This document shows, piece by piece, positions 36,495-61,132 of a stretch of DNA of 64,000 bases (positions within the stretch are counted from its first letter, which is position 1; each line of letters opens with the position of its first letter). The translations under genes and the position numbers were made by a program. A model generated the notes under the pieces. The model saw nothing but the letters and a program-made list of their open reading frames with translations, made no database searches and was not told where the DNA came from. Origin of the DNA: Lytechinus variegatus. Lineage: Eukaryota; Echinodermata; Echinoidea; Temnopleuroida; Toxopneustidae. The DNA lies in the NCBI RefSeq assembly GCF_018143015.1, contig NC_054746.1, positions 42,970,201 through 43,034,200 on the forward strand, read 5' to 3'.

Positions 36495-37948
36495 GACTAC
36501 TTAGTTCCGTCAGGTTAAATAATCATCCAGTCATCGAACATGATGAAATAAAGTGTATTTCAGAAATTAACATTAGTTCCGGAGTTGTCAAACTAGTATA
36601 AATCTCAACTCGACAGCCTTGATTAGTTGCAAAATGTCTAAAAGTTTTGTCCTTTGAAATTAAAAATATATAAATACTTGCAACGCAGAATGATGGGTAG
36701 TTTTCATCTTTTTCAAAGAAATTACTCTTTCAAACCGTGGTCTCGAAATGAGAAAGCAGCAATTAAGTCTAGCTTTCGCCTCCTTGCTTTTCTTTATCTC
36801 TCGCGCTTTAATCTATCGATGGTGGTAGAATTTGCTCACTTATCGTCTGCACTGCTGATCGCAGAGAGAACGACCTACATACGACCTTAGCGTGTAGTCA
36901 CTATGGTAATCACCGGGTCGGTGGCCCTCACTCGAAGGCAGTCAACTGACAAGACAAACAATAGTTGTTTCACGCTATGTTATAGAAGGATATGAGATGA
37001 TCGATACAGCTATTACACGTCTATATCTTGACATCAATACCTTATTGAGCTCAGCTATTGCCATTGGCAAGGGAAATTCCTCTTATTGTAAACTTGAAAG
37101 AAATTTCATTACATTTCTTCGGCATTGGTGTTGTATGTGTTTTTCTTTATACCAAGATACATTTAACCCAGAAAGAACTCCCCGAAGAACTCCCACTTTG
37201 ACAAATAGCTAAAACTCCCAAAAATTCATTGAACTTGGTATTTATTTCATATTCATTCCTATATTTAAAAGATGAAAATATCAGAGGATCATATACTTAA
37301 AATGTAATAAAATTGGATGAATTATGGAAATGGGTAAATATCTAAAAGATGTAAAAAAAAAATCATATTGTACATGCATATACCAGTATATGAAGATTTT
37401 GAATTGGTCACAGAGCCAACATCTTTGTGATATAGGGTAGGGAGTCTAGGGACAACCTTTCCAAACACATTATAATTATAATTCGCAAAAAAAGATTATG
37501 GAAAGCCCCTACAGATAAGACTTAAAGCCTGGATATATCAAGGAGGTATAAATAAATCTTTATCTATACCCCTATGCCTCCAAGTCTATCATCATATCTT
37601 AATATATCATCTTGAAAACAACAAAAAGTTGATGCCCTTTGCTCGATTGAACATGGGCATTATATTTTTTTTTCAAGCAACTCTAAATTTTGTTTTTGTG
37701 TTCCTAGGAGAAACTAGGAAGAGTTTTCTATTATGAAACATGGTGATTAGGTTCAAAAGAACAAATCAAAGAAATTTGAACTATACATGTATAGTACTGA
37801 ATATAAATCTTGTTGGATATGATTCTAGATGTCTTGCTTTTACAACGCACAAGCCAAATTTTTGAATGGAAAAAATAAAACTACCCATGCTGAATATAGA
37901 TAGAGTCCCTAAAGTAAAATAATAATGAAGTTGTTTTTTATATAGCAG
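36495..37948. other. 5' flank of the WDR64-like gene
   Basis: Probable promoter side of the WDR64-like gene. GTCACTATGGTAATC at 36897-36911 is a fair match to an RFX X-box, a site used by ciliary genes; the transcription start is unknown. Otherwise no gene or clear repeat. Confidence 0.35.
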
Positions 37949-38842
37949 CAGAGGCATCGATCCGGGGGGGGGGGGGGCAGGGGGGCGATCGCCCCACCAA
38001 TGAAAATATTGGGGGGGCAAAACATATCATTTTACCCCCCAATAATTCCGGATATGCATTAAAAAAAAACAAGATTGTAATGTTCAGCAAGCGAGATGGT
38101 GATACACAACTCGTTATTTATTTAAAATCATGCTCAAAATGTCCGCTTTTCAGATTGGAATATACAAATTTTCAGCTCGCGCTTCGTGCTCGCATCATTT
38201 CTGTAGCAAAACCCCATACTTTTCATGATTAAATAGGTAAATGTAAATGTCCCATTTTCAGTTCTAAGCTTCAAAAGAACTCCTGCTTCGATTTGCAATC
38301 ATCTTTTCTTGGATATATATCTTGTTCATCAAAAACGTCCATTAAACTGTCATGTTTTCAGATTGAAATATCAAAATTTTCAGCTCGCGCTTCGCGCTCG
38401 CATCTATTTTTCTTTTAGATACAAATCTTAGTCATTGGTACCAATAATGCTTAGAATATCAAGTTTTCAGGTCAGAATATAAAGAAATTTCAGCTCACTC
38501 TCGGCACTCGTACTATCTGTGTAGTGAGATATGTATCCTCCTCATGAGTTACTACAAGCAGTCCTAAACCGGCACGATTTTCCTGTCAGTATACTAAAAA
38601 AAAAATCAGCTCGCGCTTCGCGCTCGCATTAATTTTTTGGTGAGATACGTGTCTGGGTCTCATGAGTCATATATATATATATATATACATATATGTAATA
38701 TATATATATATATATATATATACACGTGTATGTACATATGTGTGTGTGTGTGTGTGGGTGTTTTGTACGATCGAGCGCCTTTGGAACGTTAATGATTAAA
38801 ATTTTTGCCCCCCCCAATCTGAAAAATGGATCGACGCCCCTG
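37949..38842. mobile_element. hAT-type non-autonomous transposon with internal tandem repeats
   Basis: Inverted ends CAGAGGCATCGATCC (left) and CAGGGGCGTCGATCC (reverse complement of the right), flanked by exact 8 bp TATAGCAG (37941-37948 and 38843-38850). CAG-type ends with 8 bp duplications are hallmarks of the hAT superfamily. The 894 bp interior has four spaced copies of a core like CTCGCGCTTCGCGCTCGC, each after TTTCAGCT or similar, plus long G/C homopolymers near each end and a TA/TG microsatellite at 38669-38758. No transposase. Confidence 0.88.
38669..38758. repeat. (TA)n and (TG)n microsatellite
   Basis: TA dinucleotide runs at about 38669-38721 followed by a short TG run at about 38739-38756, within the hAT-type element. 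Confidence 0.95.
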
Positions 38843-39060
38843 TATAGCAGAATGTATGGTGATTGCTTAAACAAATATGTGCATTAAAAACAAGAATTAT
38901 CATGCTACCCAGTGAACCAATCAAGGATTTGTTATTTGATTAGATATTAAATTTGATCTAGCAAAGGAGCCAAGGGTAGAATAGAGTAAACATACAAAAT
39001 ATGTTATTTGTAAACATGATTAATGTTTCTTCCAAATCAAGTTTCTTACAATGTTCTTAA

Positions 39061-39200
39061 AGGGGAAGTTCACTCACACTGACATGAAAATGGGTTTTTA
39101 AAAAAGCCCAGAAAGGTGAAAGAAACCTATCACAATTCTTTTGTGAAAATCCATTAGTTACAAATTTTACTGTGGAATTTGAAAGATTCTATGAAACCAT
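39061..39200 (+). mobile_element. Possible left end of a TTAA-type MITE
   Basis: TTAA at 39057-39060 is followed by AGGGGAAGTTCACTCACAC and a T/A-rich body including GAAAATCCATTAGTTA. It resembles in design the TTAA-flanked MITE found elsewhere here, but the right end was not located. Confidence 0.35.
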
Positions 39201-40794
39201 ATTATAGAATCTCCTCTATTTTTATAATTTCCATATTAAAATTGTCATTAGATTCATGGTGATTTTTTTTTTTGTTCATTGTATCGATTGTATGGAAATA
39301 TGGATTATAACATCATACGCACCCTTATGTGAAATCCTTATAATTTCTTGGAAAATATCACTTTAAATGAATTAATATTGCATAGTATATGGGAAGCTGC
39401 TGGGATGTCATTGGTTGACATAAGGGTGGAGCTGTCATTAATCATAAATGTGAGTACTGCCCTCATTCCTTATCCAAGGAGATATGTAGAAATAAATACC
39501 AACTCGAGAACATTGATAACCAAGGTATGTGCAGATCAGAGGGAGGGATGGGTGCAGAGGGTACATTATATCCCCCTTTGATAAGTACCCCACCTCTTGT
39601 TGTTTTACAATTGTTTTACTTACCAGAGTTTTCGGTTAGGCAAATTGTGACTGTGTGGGAAGCGGGAACCACACTCTCTTTAATTCATTTCTATTTCATT
39701 TTCTTTCCTTATTTATAATCTATTTTCTTTTTTTTATTTAGTTATCATTATTATTCTTTTTTTTTTTTGGGGGGGGGGGTAGAATTCTTAAGAAAAAAAT
39801 AAAACAATATTCCATGTACTCTGCCCATATAATATCTTGAATCCACTACTACAGAACAAATTAACATATAAATATGAATTCATTTCAACAAATAGTAAAG
39901 ACTTTATTGTAAAATCACAACAAAACAAATAAAACAAACAGAATTTATACTTAGGTCTATACAATCAAATATCATTTATTCATAAAATTGGTTGCAATAA
40001 TACTCAAAATGATCTACATGATCTTGATACATTATTTTTACATTGACTACACACAGTATAAAATGGGTGATACTGGGTTATCTGTGTAAGGTGAAAAAAG
40101 GCCTTTACTATACATCAAATATGTTGACAGTTGTATATGATTTTCACATGTGAGTATGAGGGTTGGTTGGTTGATAAGAAATGTAAAAATTTCATAAGAT
40201 TCAGAGGCTGATTATGTGGTTATGTATCAAATCATTTCGTATCATATACACATAGATAAATCCTATTTTTCAAGCAACATTCAGTAAATTCAAGAGAGCT
40301 TGAATAGCATCTCAAGTACATAAGATTTATGATACTGCCAGAATTTGTTTGTCAGATAGGTTCGCTGAGAAAAAACATAACAGATTTAGATTTCTGATGC
40401 GTCAATATCAGCTTTTTAAAAACAATTATACTAATTCATCATCAATTTGCATTAACAATTCCTATATTCAAAGGGCCTACTATGCTTGATTGACTTAGAT
40501 TTTTGGTTTAATACTTTTTTTCCAACACATTCAGCCTGTCATATATTTTTCATTATGAAATCTTATAACTAATGAAATACAAATCTTTATATCTTAAATT
40601 CATTTTTCCCCACCCTCTCGCCTAGTTTACCAATGATCATCTACAATTTTCTTTTCCTATTTTTTTTTAAAAGGGTACGACATATTAGGATGAATGACAA
40701 GTCCACAAATTACGGAAAATAAGGCACATAAGCCTTTGGCTATTAACAGAAAAAAAAAATATTGTGTGATTTTAAGAGTGGTGTTGATAACTGA

Positions 40795-40870
40795 TTCAAT
40801 TCAATTTAATTCTTTATTTCATTTCCATTCAAACATAATACAAAGCAATATAAATTGGGTACAAGTTCAC
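40795..40870 (-). mobile_element. Possible LINE 3' tail (minus strand)
   Basis: Read on the minus strand, GAAATAAAGAATTAAATTG ends in GAATTGAATC, like the tail at 31390-31420 in opposite orientation. No coding part is visible. Confidence 0.35.
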
Positions 40871-41230
40871 AGATGAACATTTTCCCTCGTAAATAAAAAC
40901 AGTAAAAAATTGAGCATAAATGGAAATGATATTGGTGTTGGGCCTAATTTACACAATTAATCATATCAAAATTTAAGTGAGGCTGGTGCTGCGATTAACA
41001 ACAGAAATTGAGCTTTCATATGTCAGTCACATCAAGCCCACATTTAATATTGGATACAGGGTCAGTACACCGACACCAAACTTTAAATCATCTATTGTGT
41101 TCATGAAGAATTGCAAAACATGGGGGTTACTCTGAGATGGAATCATTACATCCATGTAACTTTCCCTTTTCTCTTCTGAAGGAGTTTACAAAAAGGAGTA
41201 TGAAATAAAACAAGTGGAATGCCTCTGGCC

Positions 41231-42303
41231 GTCTCACCTGCATCACGCAATTCAACATAGCAGCATTGCTGACTTTGAAAACTACTATAACTCGCACACG
41301 ATGTTCAGTGATACATGGTTACTCTCATTTCCACGTTTTATGAGCTAGACCAATACACTTACAGAGATAGGATGGTAATTCAACAAATACCCCCAATGTG
41401 GCCAAAATTCATTGACTTCACATGACCTTTGACCTTGATCATGTGACCTGAAACTTGCACAGGATTTTCAGTGATACTTGATTACACTTATGTCCAAGTT
41501 TCAAAAGTCAGATCAATAAACTTGCAAAGTTATGATGGTAATTCAACAGATACCCCCATTATGGCCAAAGTTAATTGACCTTTGACCTTGGTCATGTGAC
41601 CTAAAATGTGCACAGGATGTTCAGTGATACTTGATTACTCTTATTTCCCAGATTTATGAACTAAACCAACATACTTTCAAAGTTATGATGGTAATTCAAC
41701 AAATACCCCCAATTCGGCCAAAGTTCATTGACCCTAAATGACCTTTGACCTTGATCATGTGACCTGAAACTTGCACAGGATGTTCAGTGATACTTGATTA
41801 CTATCATGTCCAAGTTTCATGAATCAGATCCAAAAACTTTTAAAGTTTTGATTGTAATTCAACAGATACCCACAAATCGGCCAAAGTTCATTGACCCTAA
41901 ATGACCTTTGACCTTGGTCATGTGACATGAAACTCATGCAGGATGTTTTGTGATACATATTTGACCTTATGTCCAAGTTTAATGAACTAGGTCCATATAT
42001 TTTCTAAGTTATGATGACATTTCAAAAACTTAACCTCAGGTTAAGATTTCGATGTTGATTCCCCCAACATGGTCTAAGTTCATTGACCCTAAATGACCTT
42101 TGACCTTGGTCATGTGACATGAAACTCTAATAGGATGTTCAGTAATACTTGATTAACCTTATGGCCAAGTTTCATGAACTAGGTCCATATACTTTCTAAG
42201 TTATGATGTCATTTCAAAAACTTAACCTCAGGTTAAGATTTGATGTTGACGCCGCCGTCGGAAAAGCGGCGCCAATAGTCTCACTCTGCTTCGCAGGTGA
42301 GAC
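41231..42303. mobile_element. Inverted-end repeat element carrying a DR1 array
   Basis: Inverted ends GTCTCACCTGC (41231-41241) and GCAGGTGAGAC (42293-42303), with a hairpin-prone GC block GCCGCCGTCGG/GCGGCGCC at the right. The interior is a tandem array of about 153-192 bp units. Each unit contains TGACCTTTGACCT (41423, 41576, 41739, 41902, 42094) then GTCATGTGAC and CAGTGATACTTGATTA-like sequence. TGACCTTTGACCT is a perfect DR1, the site of HNF4, COUP-TF and RXR heterodimers. No coding capacity; target duplication not found. Confidence 0.75.
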
Positions 42304-44539
42304 AAAAAAGCACTTCATAACCTCATCATCCGTAATCAACAGCTACCATGGCACAATCAAATGACCATACATTTCATAATTCTGTATAGCATAACATTTG
42401 ATGGTTATTCAAAAGTAACTAGTATATCACTTATTTTTCTTTAAATTTTATTCATTTTCTTTTGGTTACATTAAAATGAAGCAAATCTTTCAAACTCTGC
42501 TGCAAAGGAAATAGTCGGAATAGTGTACATGCATCTTGTGTAAAGCTAAATGTCTAATTTCAGTTTCTTTGTAGTCATACAGTGTCTACCTATACAATGC
42601 TGGGCGATTACATCATTCAATTCTATGCAGCTTTCATGTCCGTATTATTAACTATGTAATTTTTATCTTCTAATGATACATACACTTGTGAATAAAATCA
42701 TTAATTAATAATTTAAAAAGGGCTTGTGAAATCGCTAATATAAGTACTTCTAAAGCTCCCTAACCATTTTCTTGCAAAAATCATCTGTACACATCAAAAT
42801 TCAGAGTGAATATCTTACACTTTTTGACAAGCAAAATTAACCAAAAAAAATTATGATAAGAACATCCTTAAATATGAACATATTAGACATAGTATCAACA
42901 AAATTAACATAGAAACATACAAAATAAATAAGAGCAACATTAACACACGAAATATAACAATGCCAAACAAAGAGATGGAATATTTTCAAATAAACTCTAT
43001 ATTTTAATATTCAAGATCCGTCATATTTTTCAATATGTTATTTCACTTTCTGATTTCCCAAAATGGAGTGCACTTCATGCATTCTGTCACATATCAATCA
43101 AACTTAACTTCAATTTAGTAGATAGATGTTGAAAAGACAGTAATACATGGTGTCTTTGGGGCTTTCCAATTCATAGAAATAATGTCCACAGCCTCATTGC
43201 AAACAATTCATAAATTAGATCCCACAATCATGTTGTTCCAATTCAAATAACAATACTTTCTCTTTTTAAAATTCGTTTATAGCATATGTTAGCTGTGGTG
43301 TCATTTATGATGAAAAAAAAACCAAAATAAAAATAGATCTTTTTAAGGTTTTCATTGTTAATAAGTCAGTTAGTTAGAAATTCATATCAACCTAAATCAA
43401 AATTTCTTGAAATGGATTGAATGTTAATCTCTTCTTAAGTAAACTATTTATAATCTCATGAAGTAAATATTGCATGGAACATTAAGATGCAGTGCAAATG
43501 TTAGAAGCTTAATTCTCTAAGCCTACAGCTTTAGCTTGAACTACTTAAAAATATTGACATTTCTTTTTTCTCTTTAAATTCAATTTCCATCAAAGAGCTA
43601 GTAAACTGTGTAAACAAATGTAATCAGGTTAGTTTATCTTAAGTAAATTAAAGAATCAATTCTAAATTGATGTTGGAGAGTATTTTTCTAAAATTTCAAT
43701 AATTGCCCCCTCCCCATCCAGACCCCCAAAATTTTGTTAGGAAGTATTTCATTAAACAAAATAGTCATTTATTTTCACCGATACCTGTTACAAGCTATTG
43801 AAATCCTTGAAGCTGATTGGCTCAGAACAAGCTATTCAGTCAAAAATCACTGACAATATGCTTAACTTTCCCAGGCCTAAAACATATTTTCTCCAATTCT
43901 GTGATGTCACTGATAATTCATTCTCAAAAAAATATTATGATTAAAAAAGAACGCCAATAAATCTAACAAGCAATATTTCAACACATTCAATTGGAAAGTC
44001 CACTCTGAAATCAAGGTAGCTTGAAAGAAAATTGAGAGAAATGGGGAGTGAACATTTAACATATCCCCAATGAAAACAAGACAATAATGAACTTTTGATA
44101 TGCAATTAACAAACTCTTTGATATGTAATATTTGAGCCGATCACCCCCATGAGCTCATCTTCAAGTCAGAAATTTTCATTTTCCCATGATTTTTCCAAAC
44201 ATGTTTCATCACACATGTACTTCAACATCAAATAAAGTCATTGCTGTGAAATTTTACATTTTCATTATGGATTGAAAACAAAATTAATTTGTTATCACTA
44301 TGGTAGATTTACTTTTATTACTTCACAACTAAATGGAAGGAAACCATATATTGCAAAGTACTTGCTTAATAAAAACTTCAAAAGTTCATGATTTACCAAG
44401 TTCCAATCTTTATTTGCTAAAATTTCACTAGTCTGTTCCTCTCTTTCTTGTTTATTCAAACAAACTAAGTTCAAAGTAAACTTTCCTTTTGAAACAGAAC
44501 AATATAAAATCATTAGGAACTTTTAAAAGATGTATGATG
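42304..44539. other. Intergenic region 3' of presenilin
   Basis: AT-rich, no gene. On the minus strand AATAAA is read at 44409-44414, about 125 bases past the presenilin stop, and is the likely poly(A) signal. Elsewhere only short homopolymers. Confidence 0.5.
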
Positions 44540-55615
<11,076 letters not shown>

Positions 55616-57529
55616 TTTATCTCACGCTTCAATTAGTACCTTTCAGATGATATTTACTGTATTTCTAGTCAGTGTCTTTACAAACTACTTGTTTATTTCA
55701 GTTCTAGTTTCAATTCAAATTAATGTAGTCTTCTGCTTCATCTTAGCAAAGTCAATGTGGTCAATTCTGGGTCGCTTCTTCTCAGGCAGTACTGTATTCT
55801 TCCAAACGTCTGATCTTTTGTACGTAACATCACCTTGGGAAATATCTGCTCAACAATAATATCAAACTGAGTACACCATATCTTGTCGGATTTTGTCGAG
55901 ATCTAACCAGTTCAAAGCATTCCTGCAAGGTAATATGTTGCCAAATGACTAGCGCCATGTGGGATTTGAACACTGCACCTTGTAGACCCAGGCTAGAAAT
56001 AACTATCACTGCTGATCGACAATGCTGATCGACAATAACAGAAATTCACTTCAAATGTAGCAACAAAACATGATTACCAGTACATCAAAATCTTAAGGGG
56101 AGAAACTGGAATGCAAAGAGCTGCTTTTGTTGTATGGTTGTTATCAGCTTAAGAAAATGTTGACATGATAGTTATTACTACATATATCTCATTAGTGGAA
56201 AGTACTTATTCCTCAAATTGATCAAATAGCCCATCACATCATAGTTTTCCAAATATTCTGCCCATTGTACAAAAACAAGTCAAACCAGAATACACTGTTC
56301 ATTATACTTTTACATGCCAACATGTAAAAGTACAATGTATCGTATCACAAGTAAATGGACCCCACTTTGCCAACTATACAACATGGAGCTATAGCTCCAT
56401 GATAAATGATATGGATCAAACCTGACAGTGCAAACAAATAAAATCCATACTTCTATAAAATCAAATACAATAGCACCAACTGCATTCTGTGAAGACAGAA
56501 AACAAAACTTGATCCAATTCCAAAGTCCACGACCACGTTTAAAATGGATTCACAATCGTAAATGCATAATACACATGCACACATGTACAAAACACCAAGT
56601 CTGAACAAATGAAGAACAGAGAGATGATTTTACTGCAACATTTCTGTGATTAATGTAAAGTAGCTACTTCTTCACAAACATCTGCTCCTAGACAGTTGGT
56701 ATACATGTAGTTTAGCACGGCAAGACCCGTCAACATTGATAGAATACATGCAGGTACATGGAGGCCAAAATATCGCACATGAATACACCTATTAATACAT
56801 GTAGATTGTAGATTTGCCCTTTTAGTCTGTATAAAGATATCACCAATAAAACCATTCAGATTGTCTATGATCCGTGGAAGTGTCCAACTAATCCTTGATC
56901 TGGACACACAAGTGATCAAACTCTGATGAGGACACACCCACTTTTTAGTGACAGTAGACCTTACTTTTAAATGCTGAAGTAATAATCCAATCAGGACACT
57001 TTAAAAACTTCATAATCCAAACACTAGCAAGGCATGAAGAGTAGACATCAACACTTTGAGAAAGATATTTGGATTTCAAAAAGAACAAATCAAAGCATGG
57101 CAATACCAATCAACAATATCAAGCAGCTCATAACAATGTTAACACAGAGTAGTGAGAACATACAGCTGGAAACCAGAAGTATCAACAGCCTTTTCTGATT
57201 TTATACCATTCACATTCATCATCCAAATGAAATTACTTAGGTGGTATGGTAGTTTACAGTTTACTGGTACAAAGATTCAACAGATGAATGCACTGCCACT
57301 GATGTACATGTATGTATGAATGAGTTGAATGTAGAAGGAAGCCCTGTGACACTAGCTGATCCGGGTAAAACAGACAATGTCAATAAGGGCACTACAGTGC
57401 AATGTTTAACCAAGATAACAAAGTTAATGGATAATAAATCCTTCACCACATCACCCCCCCCTTAAAAAAAGCCTTTGCATTTAAAGCAAAATTTATTAAA
57501 AAGCAGGTTTCCAAAAAAGGAGTAATTTT
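55616..57529. other. Upstream flank or long first intron of presenilin
   Basis: No gene recognised. A fragment resembling a tRNA-type B box (GTTCAAATCCCAC, minus strand, near 55960) may be a decayed SINE. If the 63.4 kb exon belongs to presenilin, the stretch is intronic in that transcript. Confidence 0.4.
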
Positions 57530-57763
57530 ACACTCTAAAAAAAGATTGAGTAAGAATTTACCCAATATTAGGTAAAAAAGGGAACATGCATGTTTGCTGC
57601 ATACATTTTTCCTCCATATTGGGCAAAATGCATGTTATAACTGTAAATTTCAACACAACATTGCATGGAAATTACGAAGTATTTGGTATCATTTTACTCT
57701 TTGACAGCAAATATGCATGTTCCCATTTTACCCATATTGGTTAAACTTTTTTGTATACCCACA
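57530..57763. mobile_element. MITE-like inverted repeat element
   Basis: TTTACCCAATATTAGGTAAA and GGGAACATGCATGTTTGCTG at the left recur inverted at the right (TTTGACAGCAAATATGCATG, TTCCCATTTTACCCATATTGG). The outermost ends are weaker (CACTCTAAAAAAAGATTG). No coding capacity; family unknown. Confidence 0.65.
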
Positions 57764-59063
57764 GTCAACTTCTATCCTCTACAATTTTCAAGGAGTGTCC
57801 CCATGTACCTTATAATCAAATACACTTGGCAGCTTTGCCTAATCTATATATATGTAATATCAATTTTTACTTCTGTCATTAACTTGGTAACAAAACACAA
57901 TACTGACAAATTGGACACCCCCTACCCCCCCAAAAAAAAGAAGAACATAACATTAATGAATATATATGATACATGTAGGTAGAAATCATTGGAAAACCTG
58001 GTGGATACTCCACAAGTCACTATATATGTACTGCTCAACAGAGGGCTCACTTGATTTACAAACATGTGTACATTGCTTGATACAAATGTGGATAGTTGCA
58101 TTGCATAAGTCTATGTGGCTGTCCATTTGACATCAAGATCATCCCTTTTGATATCTTGAAATGCCTTGGCATTGGTGTTTCCATACATTGTCCTTGGCCA
58201 TGAGGGCTCTGCTTTAACTGCAAGTTAACAATTACCGCCATCAATCTACAGTACTTCTAAATTGTTAACAGCCAAATAAAATATGATCTTTTAATTTGAC
58301 ATTGAGAGATATACGTAGGACCTTAACTACAAAGCTGTATTCTGACACTCAAGCCTGCATTCTAAAGACAGGTTTAACTTACATGTAGCTCACAGTCTAA
58401 CTCTGTGAGTCTGTGCTAAATTAATTGGGAGCCAAATTAAAAAAAACCTTGTTACATCCATCTGCTTTCATAATGAGGAAAAATACTTCAATATACTTCA
58501 TTATCATTTCCAGACAATTATGAAAAATTTGTGTCAAATGAGTTTATAAATTGGATGTGTACTGATAGGGATTCGTGCCCCAATTGGCTCTCCAAACTTA
58601 AACCACAACTTTAAACCAGGGTTTTAAATTCAAACCTGACTTCAGAATATCGGCCTTAGACCCTTGTTACATCTGGAAAATCACTGGCCCAGGGCTGGCC
58701 CAAGGCCCATCTCAGGCAAGAAAGAAAGCAGATGTTCCACATCAAACCAAACTCGGGCCACCTTTTAGCTAACCTACCCGACAGGCCGGACCACCTCCGG
58801 AGATAGTCTATGGCTGGACGAGGGCCAGCCACTGGTCACCTACACGTAACGGTAACGCAAACCTACCTTGAACCCGTCTCAGTCCACTTACAGTAGTTTG
58901 AAGCACAGACCATGGTTTGTCAATAGTGGTGTGAATGGTGGTCAGACCATGGACCTACTACTCTCTAGTAGGCCCATGGTCAGAAAAAGGAGAATTGAGA
59001 TTATTATTAAAGTGAAGCTACATGTACTACATGTATTATATAGTATACAAATAGCAAATAGGC

Positions 59064-59151
59064 ATTAGTGCGATGGTGCGAGATTTCGCATGAGTTGAAT
59101 AGAGCGTTTATTTCTTTCACCGAATGCGAAATCTCGCACCATTGCACGAAT
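59064..59151. mobile_element. Fold-back repeat with 27 bp arms
   Basis: ATTAGTGCGATGGTGCGAG followed by ATTTCGCAT pairs with the right arm (ATGCGAAATCTCGCACC then ATTGCACGAAT) with three mismatches, leaving a loop of about 30 bases. A second inverted pair, TTGTACAACGCCT (about 59173) and AGGCGTTGTACAA (about 59485), lies beyond it. It may be a MITE or the end of a larger element. Confidence 0.6.
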
Positions 59152-61132
59152 AAGAATATTCGATATTTGTGTTGTACAACGCCTCGGAATCTAGTGAAAA
59201 TATGAAAAACAAGAGTTTTTCCCTCCAGTAATCTATGAAAAGGAAGCAAAAATATTAAAAGCAAAATCAAACAAGTCGAGTCAACAAGCGTACATGAACT
59301 CGGACAGCGTTGCGCATTTAGCCAGCGAGCTGTACGCGCATTGTCACCTTATTCAATGAAATCACATTGTGATGTCACCTCCTAAAGCCGTGCAATGGTA
59401 CATTTTGGATGGTACGTCTTGTGTGCAACGGTACAAATGTGTGACATTCAGCCTCCCATTTGATCGCGTACAACAAGCTAAGTAGGCGTTGTACAATTAG
59501 AAATATTGACCCAGATAATCTGCACCTTGCAGACCACTTTTGAATCCTAAAGTTTATCAACAATTTAAATCAGGGTCTTTGCCTTCAGTCTAACTGAAAG
59601 GAATCTGAAACTGACTGTGGAATTGACATAAATGTACAGACTGGGGGTGGGGGATGAATGTGTTGTGATGTTAACTGGACCGGGTCTGTTCACAAAGGTG
59701 ATCCACCTTCCTAGAGGTTGCAACAAATCCTGGGCTGACCCCAAAACAGCGATTTTCAGATGTAATACCATGTATGTAAGGTCATGGTCTAACTCTGTGC
59801 TTAAATTGAGGAAAACCGAAAACGCCAAAATTTTGTTTACATTGTACTTTTTTGTGTTCATTAAGAGTGTTCTTTTATTATGCTATGATGGAAGATAAAA
59901 CTGATACAGTTTTTTTTTTTTGTAAGATTTGTGTCACATTTGGCTATCCATATTTAAACCAAAGTTTAGACCAGTGATTAAATTAAACCCGAATTCAGAA
60001 TATAGACCCGTATTTGCATGTCATCAGAGAGAGAGAGAAAAAAAGATGAAATCCACATATTTCAAGCACCCCATCTTAAAATTCCAGCCCTATCAAACCT
60101 CCTTGAGAAAAAGCTCAACATTTATTTTTCTTTAATCAATCCAAGTCTCCAATGGCCAATGTCGAGTGATGAGGCTTTGCATATACTATAGTACACTCTA
60201 TGTTTCAGATAAACGTGATCTGGCATAAGTTCTGGTATAAGTTCTCAAAATGACCAAACAAGAAAAAACAATGAATCATTAGGATTCAATTATTTAAATG
60301 CCCATGGTGCATGTAGTTTAAAGTCAGACTGAACAGAAAAAAAAACTTTTTGGGCCAATATTTAATGAAATTCCATTTACCAATCAAAATTGGGAAAGAT
60401 ACAGAATCCTGTCCGATCTCTATGCAATCAATCATTTTGTAGTAAATACCAAAAAGTTGAACTTTTGTTTTCAACACATTAAGACCAAAGCTGAAGAAAT
60501 CAAGGTGATTCTTTCAATTTTTTTATTTACGTGTTGAGAACAAAAATTCAACTTTTCCTTATTTTCAACCAAAAACAGATGAAATTTCATGATTGTGTGT
60601 CTCAATATTAAAAGTCAATTCATTTGCAAAAATCAATAAGAATAAAGTAATCAAAAATTTGAGTGACAAGCAAGGTTGAAAGGAAATGGTACGATATTAA
60701 AAGGTCATTAAAAGAATAATTTCAGAATATGTCAAAGCTCAGCAGTATAACTACATAATTATATGTAATGACAATAATGATACATGTATGACATCACACA
60801 TCGGTTTCAAAATCTACTTAATAATTCAATAACATAAATGTAAGCAACTATGTAATAAAAAAGAAGGTAACAAAAAAATAGAGACACTGTCATTAAATTT
60901 TGCTGTACACTAAAAAGCAGTTGGGAGATTACAAAAGCAGTTGGTAGATGCAAAAATATTACATTTTCCTGCCAGTGTATAAAGATGTTGGGTTCTCTTG
61001 TCATTTTATGTGTTTGCCTGTTTGACACTGCATCATCATCACAAAGACTTGAATAATTTAAAGTGAAGTTTAAAATCAATTTCAGCTAAGTTCAAATTGA
61101 TTGGATAAAAAATAAGACTATAATTTGTCATA

